Below, piece by piece: positions 17,793 through 26,586 of a DNA stretch of 64,000 bases. The notes beneath the pieces are model-generated. The model searched no databases. It had not been told where the DNA came from and saw only the letters and a program-made list of their open reading frames with translations. The DNA is from Dolichospermum sp. LEGE 00240 (GTDB taxonomy: Bacteria; Cyanobacteriota; Cyanobacteriia; Cyanobacteriales; Nostocaceae). The position numbers and the translations under genes are program-made. Within the stretch, counting starts at the first letter, position 1. Each line of letters opens with the position of its first letter. The stretch covers positions 36,946 to 100,945 of the forward strand of contig NZ_JADEVZ010000009.1 in the NCBI RefSeq assembly GCF_015207875.1. The letters are read 5' to 3'.

Positions 17793-17834
17793 TGTAGATA
17801 ATCACGACAGCTTAACACACCCTAGAATCTAATT

Positions 17835-17904
17835 TGTCTGAATCAGGTGGTTATCGAGCGAAGTCGAGATAATATCCAGGATTTAAGGATTTACAGGATG
17901 TTGG
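17835..17904 (+). repeat. Dispersed repeat copy c with inserted palindrome
   Basis: Contains TGTCTGAATCAGG, then the insertion TTATCGAGCGAAGTCGAGAT and the core CAGGATTTAAGGATTTACAG. It is the best-preserved copy carrying the palindrome. Confidence 0.7.
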
Positions 17905-17957
17905 TTTTAATCTTTTCCCATTTCTAACACACACTGCACACTACAACCCAAACCGCT

Positions 17958-18362
17958 CTATTTTACTAAGGAAAATCCAGCTTGCTGAAAATGATGATCA
18001 AAACTTAAAGCATGAGTAATATTTTTATTTCTCATAATTACAAAAGAAATGCAGTCAACTAAACCCCATTCTTTATCTTGAAAGTTCTTGTACAAATCAA
18101 ATCCTTGATGAAATAAATCTGGAGTAACATGGATAATTTCTACTGTCTCTGCATTTAATAAATATTCTATTAATTGAGTTGCTTCTTGTTTATAATTACG
18201 ACTTAAACCATTAGCTATTTCTAAGAGAATTGCATCAGAAGTGACTAAAAATGAATCATCATAATAATTTGCTAAATCATTAGCTGTTTGATGATATTGA
18301 TCTCTTTCATTAATTAGAGCAATAATAAATGAAGTATCTAAAAAATGACAATTATTGCTCAT
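17958..18362 (-). CDS. PIN-domain toxin, VapC type
   Basis: 134 residues from the ATG at 18362. The PIN-fold acids are visible: D in HFLDTSFIIALINERD, E in AILLEIANGLSRN, D in WGLVDCISFVIM and the terminal ALSFDHHFQQAGF. These residues bind the metals of a ribonuclease that typically cleaves tRNA or rRNA. The start overlaps the end of the upstream antitoxin gene by 11 bp (ATGAGCAATAA), so the two are translationally coupled. All four acids are present, so it appears intact. Confidence 0.85.
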   Translation of the reverse strand: MSNNCHFLDTSFIIALINERDQYHQTANDLANYYDDSFLVTSDAILLEIANGLSRNYKQEATQLIEYLLNAETVEIIHVTPDLFHQGFDLYKNFQDKEWGLVDCISFVIMRNKNITHALSFDHHFQQAGFSLVK

Positions 18363-18567
18363 CTGATTCTTGCTGGTATGAATATTTATCAAAATTCACG
18401 GAAAAGTCTGTAGGTCCTTGAATTTTTATCTGTTTTAGCTGAGATAAAATTCCCTTTTTAGTGCTATTCTTCTTATTTGTAAAATCTTTAATTAGTTGAT
18501 AAAGTTCATTAAGCTCTTGTTCTGGTATTTTGTCAATTTCTGCTTGGATAAGTTCTTTCGTAGTCAT
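18352..18567 (-). CDS. Antitoxin partner of the VapC toxin
   Basis: 71 residues (MTTKELIQAEIDKIPEQELN then ELYQLIKDFTNK...). Small and acidic; the N-terminal IPEQELNELYQLIKDF pattern is common to cyanobacterial DUF2281-like/VapB-type antitoxins. The gene ends inside the first codons of the downstream PIN toxin (11-bp overlap), the usual order for such pairs. The exact antitoxin family is uncertain. Confidence 0.7.
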   Translation of the reverse strand: MTTKELIQAEIDKIPEQELNELYQLIKDFTNKKNSTKKGILSQLKQIKIQGPTDFSVNFDKYSYQQESDEQ

Positions 18568-18602
18568 AACTTTTACTTCTGGCGGTAATTTACTATATTA
18601 TA

Positions 18603-18645
18603 TCAGAATCAGGATGTCCAGGATTTGAGTATTTACAGGATTTTG
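18603..18645 (+). repeat. Dispersed repeat copy d
   Basis: TCAGAATCAGGATGTCCAGG followed by ATTTGAGTATTTACAGGATT, upstream of the VapB/VapC pair. Another copy starts at about 18678 but is split by the MITE at 18701-18889 and resumes at about 18892. Confidence 0.65.
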
Positions 18646-18700
18646 ATTTTATTTGTGGTGTACTAATATTTTAATTTGTCTGAATCAGGATTTAAGAGGG

Positions 18701-18889
18701 TGTTTGAAAAGTCTAATTTATTACTTGCAAGGGCGACTAGAAGTCGCGGAACCACACAGACGAAACCCACCTATTCCTTCGGTCCCGTAAGGGATACGTG
18801 GGTTCAAAAGCCTTGATTTTTCGTTAGTCCACGCAGGTGGACTTTGTTTGTGTAGTAGCGATTTCTAATCGCCGGAAACTTTTCAAACA
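18701..18889 (+). mobile_element. structured MITE-like element, family A, copy 2
   Basis: Inverted ends TGTTTGAAAAGT (18701-18712) and ACTTTTCAAACA (18878-18889), with further matching AAGAGG/CCTCT just outside. The internal stems are GCGAC/GTCGC, CCCAC/GTGGG, GTCCAC/GTGGAC and GCGATT/AATCGC. The second stem is lengthened by an inserted hairpin (CCTTCGGTCCCGTAAGGGAT). The element is itself inserted in a copy of the 'aggatttaagg' repeat, giving the order of insertion. Confidence 0.75.
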
Positions 18890-18995
18890 TCCTCTAAGGA
18901 TTATAGGATTTTCAGGATGTTTTTTGATGATGGTGTGTAGGTATTTTGGGATTTTCAGGATGTTTTTTGATGATTGTCTTTAAATGATTATAAAA

Positions 18996-19092
18996 AATCT
19001 AAAAATTACCATCCTGTAAATCCTTTAATCCTGGTTATCCTGATTCAGACAAATACAACTTTCATCACCAACAAACAATCTAAAAATTACCA
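18996..19092. repeat. 16-bp direct repeat bracketing a repeat copy at a broken kinase end
   Basis: AATCTAAAAATTACCA occurs at 18996-19011 and again at 19077-19092. Between them lies a minus-strand copy of the dispersed repeat (19012-19051) plus a short stretch now read as the kinase C-terminus. The direct repeats look like a target duplication or replication-slippage scar. Confidence 0.65.
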
Positions 19093-19696
19093 AAGTATAA
19101 ACATCTATAGTTGCTGATTTTTCCGTTTCTAGCATTTGTTCCCAAGGTGCAAAAGCTAGATTAGCAGCTTGATTAATACTTTGACTATTGACATTTCCTG
19201 CTAAACCAAAATCTATTAAAACTACAGTATTGCTATTTTCTCTTAATATCATATTCCCAGGATGAGCGTCCCGGTGAATAATGCCATTTTCATGACAAAG
19301 AGATAAAGCATCAGCAATTGGTTTAATATAATTAATAGCAGTTAATTCTGATAAAATACCCTTATCTTGGATTAAATGATATAAATTTTCACCCTTCACA
19401 AAATCCATGACTAAGCATGGTAAATTATCCTCTTCAAAAAAGTCTATAATTCTGACAATATTAGGATGATGATTTTGAGATATTTTGGCTAATGTTCTGC
19501 CTTCCTTGCGAAAACCTTCCACAAATCTAGGATAATTAGCATCTCTACACAACCGACTATTAGGAGTCTTAATAACAACGGGGAAATTCAAATCTTGATG
19601 TTTTGCTTTATAAGTAACACCAAACCCTCCTTCTCCAATTTCTGTTTCTACGACATATTGGGGACGTTGTTTTAATGGCTTTCCTGGTTGCAGCAT
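19025..19696 (-). pseudogene. Ser/Thr protein kinase, C-terminally truncated at a repeat
   Basis: 223 residues. The kinase subdomains are readable: G-loop GEGGFGVTYKA, lysine in FPVVIK, catalytic loop HRDAHPGN, DFGLA, and the substrate loop FAPWEQM. After IDVYTL the sequence leaves the kinase pattern (VIFRLFVGDES and on) and the last codons are translated from the inserted 'aggatttaaagg' repeat. Subdomains X-XI and any C-terminal module are lost. HRDAHPGN has A where most kinases have L or V, which is tolerated. The N-terminal lobe and catalytic residues are intact, so a truncated product is conceivable, but a broken gene is more likely. Confidence 0.65.
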
Positions 19697-19916
19697 ATTT
19701 ATAACAGAAAAAATACGTATCTTTGAGATTCACGTTATCATAGGATGTATATTTTAGTCAATTTCTCTCTTTGTTACAATACAAAGGATTTAGTAGTAAT
19801 TAAGCACAAATCATCTCAGTGCTATATCTTACATCAGATATAATCTGATTCTGTAAATCCTTAATTATGAAATTTTGATATAATTCTAGTAGTGAGAATA
19901 GACTATTAAATAGGCT

Positions 19917-20035
19917 ATTAAGTAGGTTAGCGTTAAAAATTATCGTTATGGGAAGGCAAGAGGCAAGAATGAGGAAGTTCTCAGCGATTCTACTTTTCTT
20001 CACACATTTTGATTTTCCTCTGCCCACCTATTTAT
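19917..20035 (-). mobile_element. MITE-like element, family B (AAGTAGGTG ends), left of DUF29 gene
   Basis: On the minus strand it reads ATAAATAGGTGGGCAGAGGA ... AATTTTTAACGCTAACCTAC. It is homologous over its length to 51469-51602, which has clear TAAGTAGGTG/CACCTACTTA ends. A half copy in the opposite orientation follows the DUF29 gene at 20547-20603. The 19697-20055 gap holds nothing else recognisable. Confidence 0.65.
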
Positions 20036-20061
20036 GTAAATAATACTGGAGGTTAATGAAA

Positions 20062-20553
20062 ATGACTCAAGAATTAATAGACCTCAGAAATAGCATTTTA
20101 CAAGGAAATTATACAGATGCTTTAGTGATTGTGGATGAATTAGAAGGAATGAGTAAACAAGCAATATTCAGAAATATAGAATCGTATTTAAAGATTTTAC
20201 TAATTCACTTGATTAAAAATAAAATAGAACAGCGATTAACGAATTCTTGGATGGCTTCTATTCGTAATTCGATTAGGGAAATTCAAAAAATTAATCTTAA
20301 AGAAAATAAAAGATCCTATTATGTAAATGAAGATGAATGGGAAAATTTAATTGAGGAAGAAGTAATTGAGGATGCGATCGCTGATGCTAGTCTAGAAATA
20401 ATGAATGGTAAATACACTCGTTCTCAATTATCGAAAATTCTAGATAGAAAAGAAATAATTACCAAAGCTATTACATTTTTATCCCTAACTTATACTTATT
20501 CAGCAAAGGAATTACCAGCTATTATGGATGATTATCTGAATGATTGTAAATAG
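20062..20553 (+). CDS. DUF29 family protein, tail replaced by repeat
   Basis: 163 residues from the ATG at 20062, which has GGAGG (20048-20052) 9 nt upstream; an ATG at 20056 is too close to it. It is strongly similar to the DUF29 protein at 2986-3504 (MTQELIDLRNSILQGNYTDA, EGMSKQAIFRNIESYLKILL, NSWMASIRNSIREIQKINLK). The paralogue ends DDYLGNLPGGEDWKL plus GKR, but here the frame stops after DDYLNDCK because the TAG stop is part of the family B repeat. The gene is therefore trimmed by about 12 residues and is bracketed by inverted copies of that repeat. Function unknown. Confidence 0.8.
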   Translation: MTQELIDLRNSILQGNYTDALVIVDELEGMSKQAIFRNIESYLKILLIHLIKNKIEQRLTNSWMASIRNSIREIQKINLKENKRSYYVNEDEWENLIEEEVIEDAIADASLEIMNGKYTRSQLSKILDRKEIITKAITFLSLTYTYSAKELPAIMDDYLNDCK

Positions 20554-20603
20554 GTGGGCAGAGGAAAACTAAAATATGTGAGGAAAAATAAGATCGCTCA
20601 GTA
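20547..20603 (+). repeat. half copy of family B element, right of DUF29 gene
   Basis: TAAATAGGTGGGCAGAGGAA continues AACTAAAATATGTGAGGAAA, an inverted match of about 55 bp to 19981-20035 with few differences. It supplies the DUF29 stop codon. Confidence 0.7.
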
Positions 20604-20700
20604 ACCAGATATCCTGATTCAGACAATTCAAATTCCCAACTTCTTGTAAAAATCTTGCCATCTATTTTATCCTAGATAAAGCATCTCAAAAACAAGTTCC

Positions 20701-22866
20701 ATGCCCAAACGTCTCCTAGTTGTTGAATCTCCTGGAAAAGTCAAAAAACTGAGTCAAATTCTCGGTGCAGATTGGATTGTTCGCGCTAGTTGTGGACATA
20801 TCCGCGAACTCAGTAATGAGGGTGATGATTCACTAGGATTTACAATGGATGGTAATACTGTTCGCTGTAATTATGTTCCCCGTGACCAACGCGCAAAAGA
20901 AACAATTCAACAATTAAAAGCGGCTGTTAGACAGGTTGATGAGGTGGTTTTAGCTACAGACCCAGACAGAGAGGGAGAAACTATTGCTTGGCATCTTCAA
21001 GAAACCTTAGGATTAAGAGACCCCAAACGGGTAGTTTATACTGAGATTACACCATCAGCGGTGCGAAATGCGATCGCACACCCCAGAAAACTTGACACTA
21101 ACTTAATCGGTGCAGGATTATGTCGAGATTGTCTGGATAAACTGGTAGGTTATAAAGGTAGTCCCCTAGTTTGGGCATTAAATAACGGCGCAAAAAGCGT
21201 AGGTAGAGTTCAAAGCGCCACATTACACCTAATATGTCAGCGCGAAAGAGAAATTCTGGCTTTTGTTCCCCAAGATTACTGGAGTGTGTGGGTAGATTAT
21301 CAAGAAGGATTCCGAGCTTTTTACAAAGGTACAACAAATACTGAGAAAGAAACACCAGAACCAGAAACGGAAACTCATGATGATGCAGCTAGTAACAACC
21401 CAGAAAAACCGGAATCTAAGCGCGTTCTCTCAGAAGCAGAAGCAAACAGACTAGTTGAAGAGGCAAAACTTCATCCTCATCAAATTATTCACCTCGAAGG
21501 GAAACTGGTTTATCGTCAACCCCCTCCACCATTTACCACCTCCACCCTCCAACAAGCTGCCGGTTCAAAGTTGAAATTTTCCCCTGACAAAACTATGCAG
21601 GTGGCACAAAAGTTATATGAGGCAGGATTAATTACATATATGCGAACAGATTCAGTCATGTTGAGTCCTGAATTTTGTGCGAGCGCTCGTCAATGGTTGG
21701 AACAAAATGACCCGCAAAATGTCCCCCAGCAAGTAGCCAAACAGCGTAGTAGTAAAACCGCTCAGGAAGCACACGAAGCCATTCGTCCTACAGATGTTTT
21801 TCGTTCCTCGGTGCAATTACGGGCAGAATTACCTGAAGATGAGTTTAACCTATATGTGATGATTTGGAAAAGAGCGATCGCTTCCCAATGTCGTCCGGCT
21901 CAACTTCGCAAAACTTTGGTAATTACGAAATCAGGTAATATTTTATGGCAAGCTAGAGGGCAGGTAGTGGAATTTTACGGTTATGCAAAATATTGGCTAA
22001 ATCTTAGCAAAGATGCCGTTTTACCCTTATTGCAACAGGGGCAAAAACTGAATTTAGCCAAAGCGGGACATGACCAAAAACAAACCCAACCACCACCCAG
22101 ATATAGCGAACCCAAACTGGTGCAACTCATGGAACGCAAAGGAATTGGTCGTCCTAGCACCTATGCACCCACAATTGCTACTTTGAAAAAACGCAATTAT
22201 GTGGAGTTGAAAAAAGATAATCTTCAACCTACAGCTTTGGGTTTAGAAGTAGATGAATTTTTACAAAAGGCTTTACCCGATTTATTAGAAGCGGAATTTA
22301 CTGCCAAAATGGAAGATGCCCTAGATGCAATTTCTGAAGGCAAAAACTCTTGGCAACATTACCTAACTAGCTGGAATCAAAGTTATTTTGTCCCTGCACT
22401 TTCCAAAGCTAAAACTGTGGTTATTAATTCATCAACTACCGCTAAAACTAATAATTTTGGTGAGCGTAAATATGAAACTTCTAAAACTCGTTGTCCTGAT
22501 TGTAAGAACTATTTAGCTAAAATTCCCAGCAGTAAAGTTAAAAAGAAATACTTTCTTAAATGTGTGAGTGGTTGCGAAAACATTGTCCTATTTTGGAGTG
22601 ATTTTAGCAAGAAGTGGGAAGCACCAAAAAGTAAAACATCTACAAATGAAAATGCTCCCAAACCTTCTGCAAAAATTACTGCATATCCTTGTCCTGTATG
22701 CAAGAAACCTTTGGAGGAATACAGTTATATTAAAGATGGGCAAAATAAAACTATGTTGCGGTGTTCTGGTCAGGATTCATGGAAGGATACAAAACATAAG
22801 GATGTGGCTTATTTTCATACTGCAAAAGGATGGTGGAGTCCTAAACTTGGGAATTTGAATGTCTAA
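20701..22866 (+). CDS. topA: DNA topoisomerase I (type IA)
   Basis: Relaxes negative supercoils through a transient 5'-phosphotyrosine. 721 residues: TOPRIM domain at the start (RLLVVESPGKVKKLSQILG; ATDPDREGETIAWHL with the DxDxE), the active-site tyrosine in GLITYMRTDSV, and GIGRPSTYAPTIATLKKRNY. The C-terminus (about 590-715) has two Cys clusters (TRCPDCKNYLAK...LKCVSGC; YPCPVCKKPLEEY...LRCSG) resembling zinc-ribbon DNA-binding repeats. It is shorter than the main cyanobacterial TopA, so it may be a second paralogue. No Shine-Dalgarno is evident. Confidence 0.9.
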   Translation: MPKRLLVVESPGKVKKLSQILGADWIVRASCGHIRELSNEGDDSLGFTMDGNTVRCNYVPRDQRAKETIQQLKAAVRQVDEVVLATDPDREGETIAWHLQETLGLRDPKRVVYTEITPSAVRNAIAHPRKLDTNLIGAGLCRDCLDKLVGYKGSPLVWALNNGAKSVGRVQSATLHLICQREREILAFVPQDYWSVWVDYQEGFRAFYKGTTNTEKETPEPETETHDDAASNNPEKPESKRVLSEAEANRLVEEAKLHPHQIIHLEGKLVYRQPPPPFTTSTLQQAAGSKLKFSPDKTMQVAQKLYEAGLITYMRTDSVMLSPEFCASARQWLEQNDPQNVPQQVAKQRSSKTAQEAHEAIRPTDVFRSSVQLRAELPEDEFNLYVMIWKRAIASQCRPAQLRKTLVITKSGNILWQARGQVVEFYGYAKYWLNLSKDAVLPLLQQGQKLNLAKAGHDQKQTQPPPRYSEPKLVQLMERKGIGRPSTYAPTIATLKKRNYVELKKDNLQPTALGLEVDEFLQKALPDLLEAEFTAKMEDALDAISEGKNSWQHYLTSWNQSYFVPALSKAKTVVINSSTTAKTNNFGERKYETSKTRCPDCKNYLAKIPSSKVKKKYFLKCVSGCENIVLFWSDFSKKWEAPKSKTSTNENAPKPSAKITAYPCPVCKKPLEEYSYIKDGQNKTMLRCSGQDSWKDTKHKDVAYFHTAKGWWSPKLGNLNV

Positions 22867-22903
22867 ATCAGGATTCCCAGGATTTAAGGATGTACAGGAT
22901 GTT
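22863..22903 (+). repeat. Dispersed repeat copy at the end of topA
   Basis: TAAATCAGGATTCCCAGGAT then TTAAGGATGTACAGGATG starts at the topA stop codon region and is the last copy of the cluster that begins at 16.3 kb. The rest of 22904-23214 has no supported gene. A 42-codon ORF (22951-23079) contains a palindromic repeat (CGGAACGCTTCGCTATCGCT) and is probably a gene scrap. Confidence 0.6.
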
Positions 22904-23214
22904 ATTTTTTATTGTTGATGAAAAATAGCGATTTTTGAATGATAGAGAATATGCTGTTTGCTAAAATTACCAATGAGCGATTCTCCGGAACGCTTCGCTA
23001 TCGCTGGCAATTGGTACAATCACTGCTAGAATCACTACAACAGGAAGTTCAACCAGTTTCAAAGAAGGGTAAATGTTGAGGAATAGGTTGTAGATAATTC
23101 CAGAATTTTAAACCTTACTTGCTGATGCGAGCTTTATTTTAGTTAAATTTAATATCAACATCATATGATACAATCATCCTAACTATTTTTTTAATTTAAT
23201 ACTTAGCATCAAGT

Positions 23215-23607
23215 ATGCCTCATGCTTATAACAGAGCCGCATTTACCACTGGCGCAGCCAGCAGCAATTGTCTATTATCGTTGTATTGCTCCCTTGTAGC
23301 TCTGGAGCTTGCTATCAAAGATCATTATAATCCACCCTGGAAAAGCAGGCATAGAATAATTACTTGGGTTGGTGACTTAGGTGAGGCTTCACTTGCACAG
23401 CAACTAAAATCACAGCTTGCTGCGTTGCAATGTACCGATGTAAACGGACATGATAGTCCAGTGGACGGTGACAATTACCCCGGTATTAGATACATTATAC
23501 ATGAAAGCGATTTTCCAGGAACCTCTACGGATACTCAAATTAGAGATGCGTTAGAAACTATTAAAGACATCAAGACAAGTTTGAGAAATAAAGGAGTATC
23601 GCTGTAA
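23215..23607 (+). CDS. small HEPN-like protein, partner of ParA/AAA ATPase (system 1)
   Basis: 130 residues, unnamed family. The first half is helical (SSNCLLSLYCSLVALELAIK) and the second has a short RY motif (YPGIRYIIHES) then a long helix (TQIRDALETIKDIKTSLRNK). The pattern parallels the partner of system 2 at 32325-32732 (GGVTIECLLKAIICK, then DFIDMRYSVLKP and a helix), and both resemble HEPN-type four-helix proteins. The R-x4-6-H RNase motif is not clearly present, so nuclease activity is not claimed. The stop overlaps the ATPase start by one base (TAATG), implying coupled expression. Confidence 0.6.
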   Translation: MPHAYNRAAFTTGAASSNCLLSLYCSLVALELAIKDHYNPPWKSRHRIITWVGDLGEASLAQQLKSQLAALQCTDVNGHDSPVDGDNYPGIRYIIHESDFPGTSTDTQIRDALETIKDIKTSLRNKGVSL

Positions 23608-26171
23608 TGAATGCTGCTCAACTACTCAAAGAAGCAAAAAAGCTCGGAGAAATACAAACCATATTTAGATTTCCTTACGTTCATGTTATCTATCTGTCTC
23701 CCAAGTTTCAAAATATTGATGATGAAGAACGTGAAATATCTTTTGCTCAGGATATCAATATAAGTGTGGCAGAACTAAGGACTACACTCCTTAATTCCTT
23801 GCTATCATTAAGACTTCTTACCTCAGAGGAATTTGCACTAGAATATCCTGAAAATCGTCCACGAGAAAGAGGACATCATTGGTTAAGTTCTCTTATCGAA
23901 CAGCAATTTCAAAAATCAGTTGTTAATGATCAGGTTTCAAAAGAACTAAAAATTGTCCATTTTTATGGATATAAAGGTGGACAAGCACGTTCCACTCTAC
24001 TTGGACTCATGTCTACAGTTTTAGCTGAAGATGGCTGGAAAGTTCTTGTTATAGACAGTGACATTGAAGCCCCATCATTAGACGTAATTTATGGACGAAC
24101 TTCCGGTTCTATTTCAGGAACTTTGCTAGGAGTAGTTCAGTCTGTTGCAGAAATAAAACCTGAGCGTGTTAAGTCGATACCTTTAGCTGGATATGTAGAT
24201 TTATTAGCCTGTCGGCCAACTTCGCCAGATTTTAATATTGATGCTGCGGCATTTGCTCTGCGCTCTGCTCTTGAACCAATGATAATTGAGAATGCAGCTA
24301 GGCGAATCTCTGAATTTGCGGCTGAAAAATACGATATCATTTTAATCGATCATCGAGCCGGACTTTCACCAGTAACTTTACCCTGGATGACTACACTTCC
24401 AGGACCAACTGTTGTATGTGTTCGTCTTGATGATCAATGGCTACCCGCTAAACAATTTATAGAATCTGTCTTGAGAACACATATTTCTAACCCTGGAGTT
24501 TTTGTTTCTTGGCAGCCAGATGATGAAAATGAAAAATCATATATACAAAGAAATAATCAACAAATTGAAACATTACTAGATATGCTGGCAGAAATAATAT
24601 CTGAAGAATCAGAAGATGAAGATTCAGAACTTTCTGCTGTTGAAGTTAGAGATCATTGGATTATTTGGCCTTATGACAGTGCTTTTAGATATAGCCGATT
24701 GCCAGATAAAAATCAACTAGCACCCAAAAACTTTGATAAACTTAGTAGTCTACGCAGTATTTTAAATATAGCTTCTAAAAAGCAGATTCAAAATAATATA
24801 CTTACCCCAAGTGGAGCTACAGATGAAGGAGATTTGATCCAGACAGATGCTCTCCAACAACTTCTTATACCTGGCAATTCAATTTCATATATTTTTGGTA
24901 GAAAAGGTACAGGTAAAACTCGATTATTAAAAGAACTAGCCAAAGCAGAAATTGGTGAACCGTTACTTGTAACTGCTGATAATGCAGAAGACAAAGGTTT
25001 GAAATCTCCTAGTCCAGAACTATCGACAGCTATTGAGCGTTATCGAGATACGCCTGAGAATTTATGGTGGAATTTACTTTTGGCTGCCCTAGAAACAAAG
25101 ACAACATCAAGAGAATTGTTAAGAGAAAATTTTTCTCAAAAACTAGAGGAGAATTTTAATGGAACTATTATAAATTTAATTATTGATCAATTAAATCAAA
25201 GTCCCAAGCGTACTTTTCTTCTTGATGGTTTAGAAACTGCTTTTGATGCTAAACTTACTTTTACATATATTGAAAGCCTTTTTAGATTTATTCAAACTAT
25301 TGAATCTGATGATAGACTATCAAATCGTTTACAGTTTAAAATTTTCTTAAGAACTGATTTAGCTGAAAGAGGCTATCAGAACATTGAGCAACAAATATTT
25401 GGAAAGGTAATTTATCTAAGTTGGGATACCCAAAAAATATTTAATTTTATATTATCTCGAATAGATAAAATTAACTGGTATCGACAAAATTTTCCAAACC
25501 TAATAAAAAGAATAGAAGAAAAACGCCAAGATATTCTAAGAGGTGTTTTATCTACTGAAGAATGCGAAAATTTATTATTAATGGCTTTCCCAGAAAAACT
25601 ACGTAAAAATAATCTGGCTACTAAAACATTTCTGAAAACATATTTTGCCGATAGTGCCAGCGAAACACCAGAAGGTAATACCACTGATAAACTTCGTTAC
25701 TATCCACGTATTTTCGATAAATTTATTCAAGTAATTGCAAATCCCACATCTACTGATGTAGGTTCTTTTACAGGTAAACAAATTGAAGATGGTAAAATCG
25801 ATCCTTCACTCATTGTTATAGCTCATGAAGCAGCAGCAAAAGATTATTTAGGGCAGTTGCGTTCTGAACTAAACTATCTAATTAATCTTGCAGATCATAT
25901 GTCTGAAAATGAACAAAAAATTAGGTCTTTACTTAGTGCATTTGATGGACTGAAAACACCTTTTAAGTTAGATCAATGTATTTCTGAACTAGCTGAAAAA
26001 ACACAGATAGATAAATCAAAAATCAGGAATGCGATTGAGAGTATGAAGAGAGTGGGAATGTTTGAAGATCGTCCTAAGTATCCTGGCGAACTACGAGTTG
26101 GCCGCTTGTTTAAATCATCATTGAGAATGAAATATAATCGTAAATATCCTCATAAAGATTCAGGTAATTAA
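23607..26171 (+). CDS. ParA/MinD-like ATPase fused to AAA-type ATPase (system 1)
   Basis: 854 residues, four parts. (1) about 1-115: N-terminal region. (2) about 116-290: SIMIBI/ParA-type domain (VHFYGYKGGQARSTLLGLMS; VIDSDIEAPSLD; IILIDHRAGLSP), with the Walker A degenerated to KGGQARST. (3) about 405-600: second P-loop domain (YIFGRKGTGKTRLLKELAKA) with a Walker B-like FLLDGLETAF and sensor-like KIFLRTDL. (4) about 750-854: helical/winged-helix-like end (KSKIRNAIESMKRVGMFEDR). The 915-residue protein at 29608-32313 has the same order of parts. NCBI has a 'KGGVGR-motif variant AAA ATPase' class that may cover it. Role unknown; a conflict/defence role is inferred. Confidence 0.7.
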   Translation: MNAAQLLKEAKKLGEIQTIFRFPYVHVIYLSPKFQNIDDEEREISFAQDINISVAELRTTLLNSLLSLRLLTSEEFALEYPENRPRERGHHWLSSLIEQQFQKSVVNDQVSKELKIVHFYGYKGGQARSTLLGLMSTVLAEDGWKVLVIDSDIEAPSLDVIYGRTSGSISGTLLGVVQSVAEIKPERVKSIPLAGYVDLLACRPTSPDFNIDAAAFALRSALEPMIIENAARRISEFAAEKYDIILIDHRAGLSPVTLPWMTTLPGPTVVCVRLDDQWLPAKQFIESVLRTHISNPGVFVSWQPDDENEKSYIQRNNQQIETLLDMLAEIISEESEDEDSELSAVEVRDHWIIWPYDSAFRYSRLPDKNQLAPKNFDKLSSLRSILNIASKKQIQNNILTPSGATDEGDLIQTDALQQLLIPGNSISYIFGRKGTGKTRLLKELAKAEIGEPLLVTADNAEDKGLKSPSPELSTAIERYRDTPENLWWNLLLAALETKTTSRELLRENFSQKLEENFNGTIINLIIDQLNQSPKRTFLLDGLETAFDAKLTFTYIESLFRFIQTIESDDRLSNRLQFKIFLRTDLAERGYQNIEQQIFGKVIYLSWDTQKIFNFILSRIDKINWYRQNFPNLIKRIEEKRQDILRGVLSTEECENLLLMAFPEKLRKNNLATKTFLKTYFADSASETPEGNTTDKLRYYPRIFDKFIQVIANPTSTDVGSFTGKQIEDGKIDPSLIVIAHEAAAKDYLGQLRSELNYLINLADHMSENEQKIRSLLSAFDGLKTPFKLDQCISELAEKTQIDKSKIRNAIESMKRVGMFEDRPKYPGELRVGRLFKSSLRMKYNRKYPHKDSGN

Positions 26172-26220
26172 AACCTTCTACATAAAAAATGAGACCCTAA
26201 AAAAGTGTGTTAGCAAGTAG

Positions 26221-26246
26221 GTTGGGTTTTCTTACGTCAACCCAAC
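26221..26246. repeat. GTTGGGTT/AACCCAAC hairpin repeat
   Basis: GTTGGGTT (26221-26228) and AACCCAAC (26239-26246) form a perfect 8-bp stem. This hairpin repeat is common in Nostocales intergenic DNA. It lies between convergent genes, 50 bp after the system 1 ATPase and just past the end of the IscB-like remnant. Confidence 0.6.
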
Positions 26247-26253
26247 ATTTATT

Positions 26254-26586
26254 TCATAAGACCTCGCGGTAAGTGGGAAACTCAGTCACAAAGCGTGCTG
26301 AGAGGGAAGCGACACGGGCGGTTTTAACCGCAGTGGTAATTAGACCTGTTGATCTTCGTATCAACTTAACTTTTTTAACAGTGCATTGTCCTAGTCTTTT
26401 CCAATTAGCGTCACTGACAGAGACTTGTTTTTCAGTATCTCCACTAACCCAACCAAAGAATGTTTTATTGCCCTGACTTGCTTCCACAAAGTCACCTTTT
26501 CTAAATCCATGACGAGTTGTAGATCCACCATATTTCCGACGATTACCACCTTTACTAAAGTCTACTGAAATTACGGGTACTCGCAT
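26254..26586 (-). pseudogene. IscB/IsrB-like (RRXRR) gene with internal deletion
   Basis: 110 residues. The start MRVPVIS resembles the N-terminus of cyanobacterial RRXRR-domain proteins, but after seven residues it jumps to what looks like their C-terminal part: NRRKYGGSTTRHGFRKGDFV, FFGWVSGDTEKQVSVSDANW, KRLGQCTVKKVKLIRRSTGL. The RRXRR, RuvC and any HNH parts are missing. Full-length IscB/IsrB are about 350-500 residues, RNA-guided nucleases or nickases of IS200/IS605-type transposons and ancestors of Cas9. The link is from memory of family sequences, not a search. The reading frame is open, so a small C-terminal-domain protein could still be made. Confidence 0.6.

Noticed and set aside
19800..20027. 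75-codon minus-strand ORF
   Set aside because: Most of it is translation of the family B repeat (19917-20035); no Shine-Dalgarno and no protein-like pattern.
16320..22903. Possible CRISPR array
   Set aside because: Repeat copies are in both orientations, 0.3-2 kb apart and with genes between, so spacing is not that of a CRISPR array. No cas genes are seen.
22951..23079. 42-codon ORF upstream of the system 1 operon
   Set aside because: A palindromic dispersed repeat occupies its middle and no ribosome site is present; probably a scrap.
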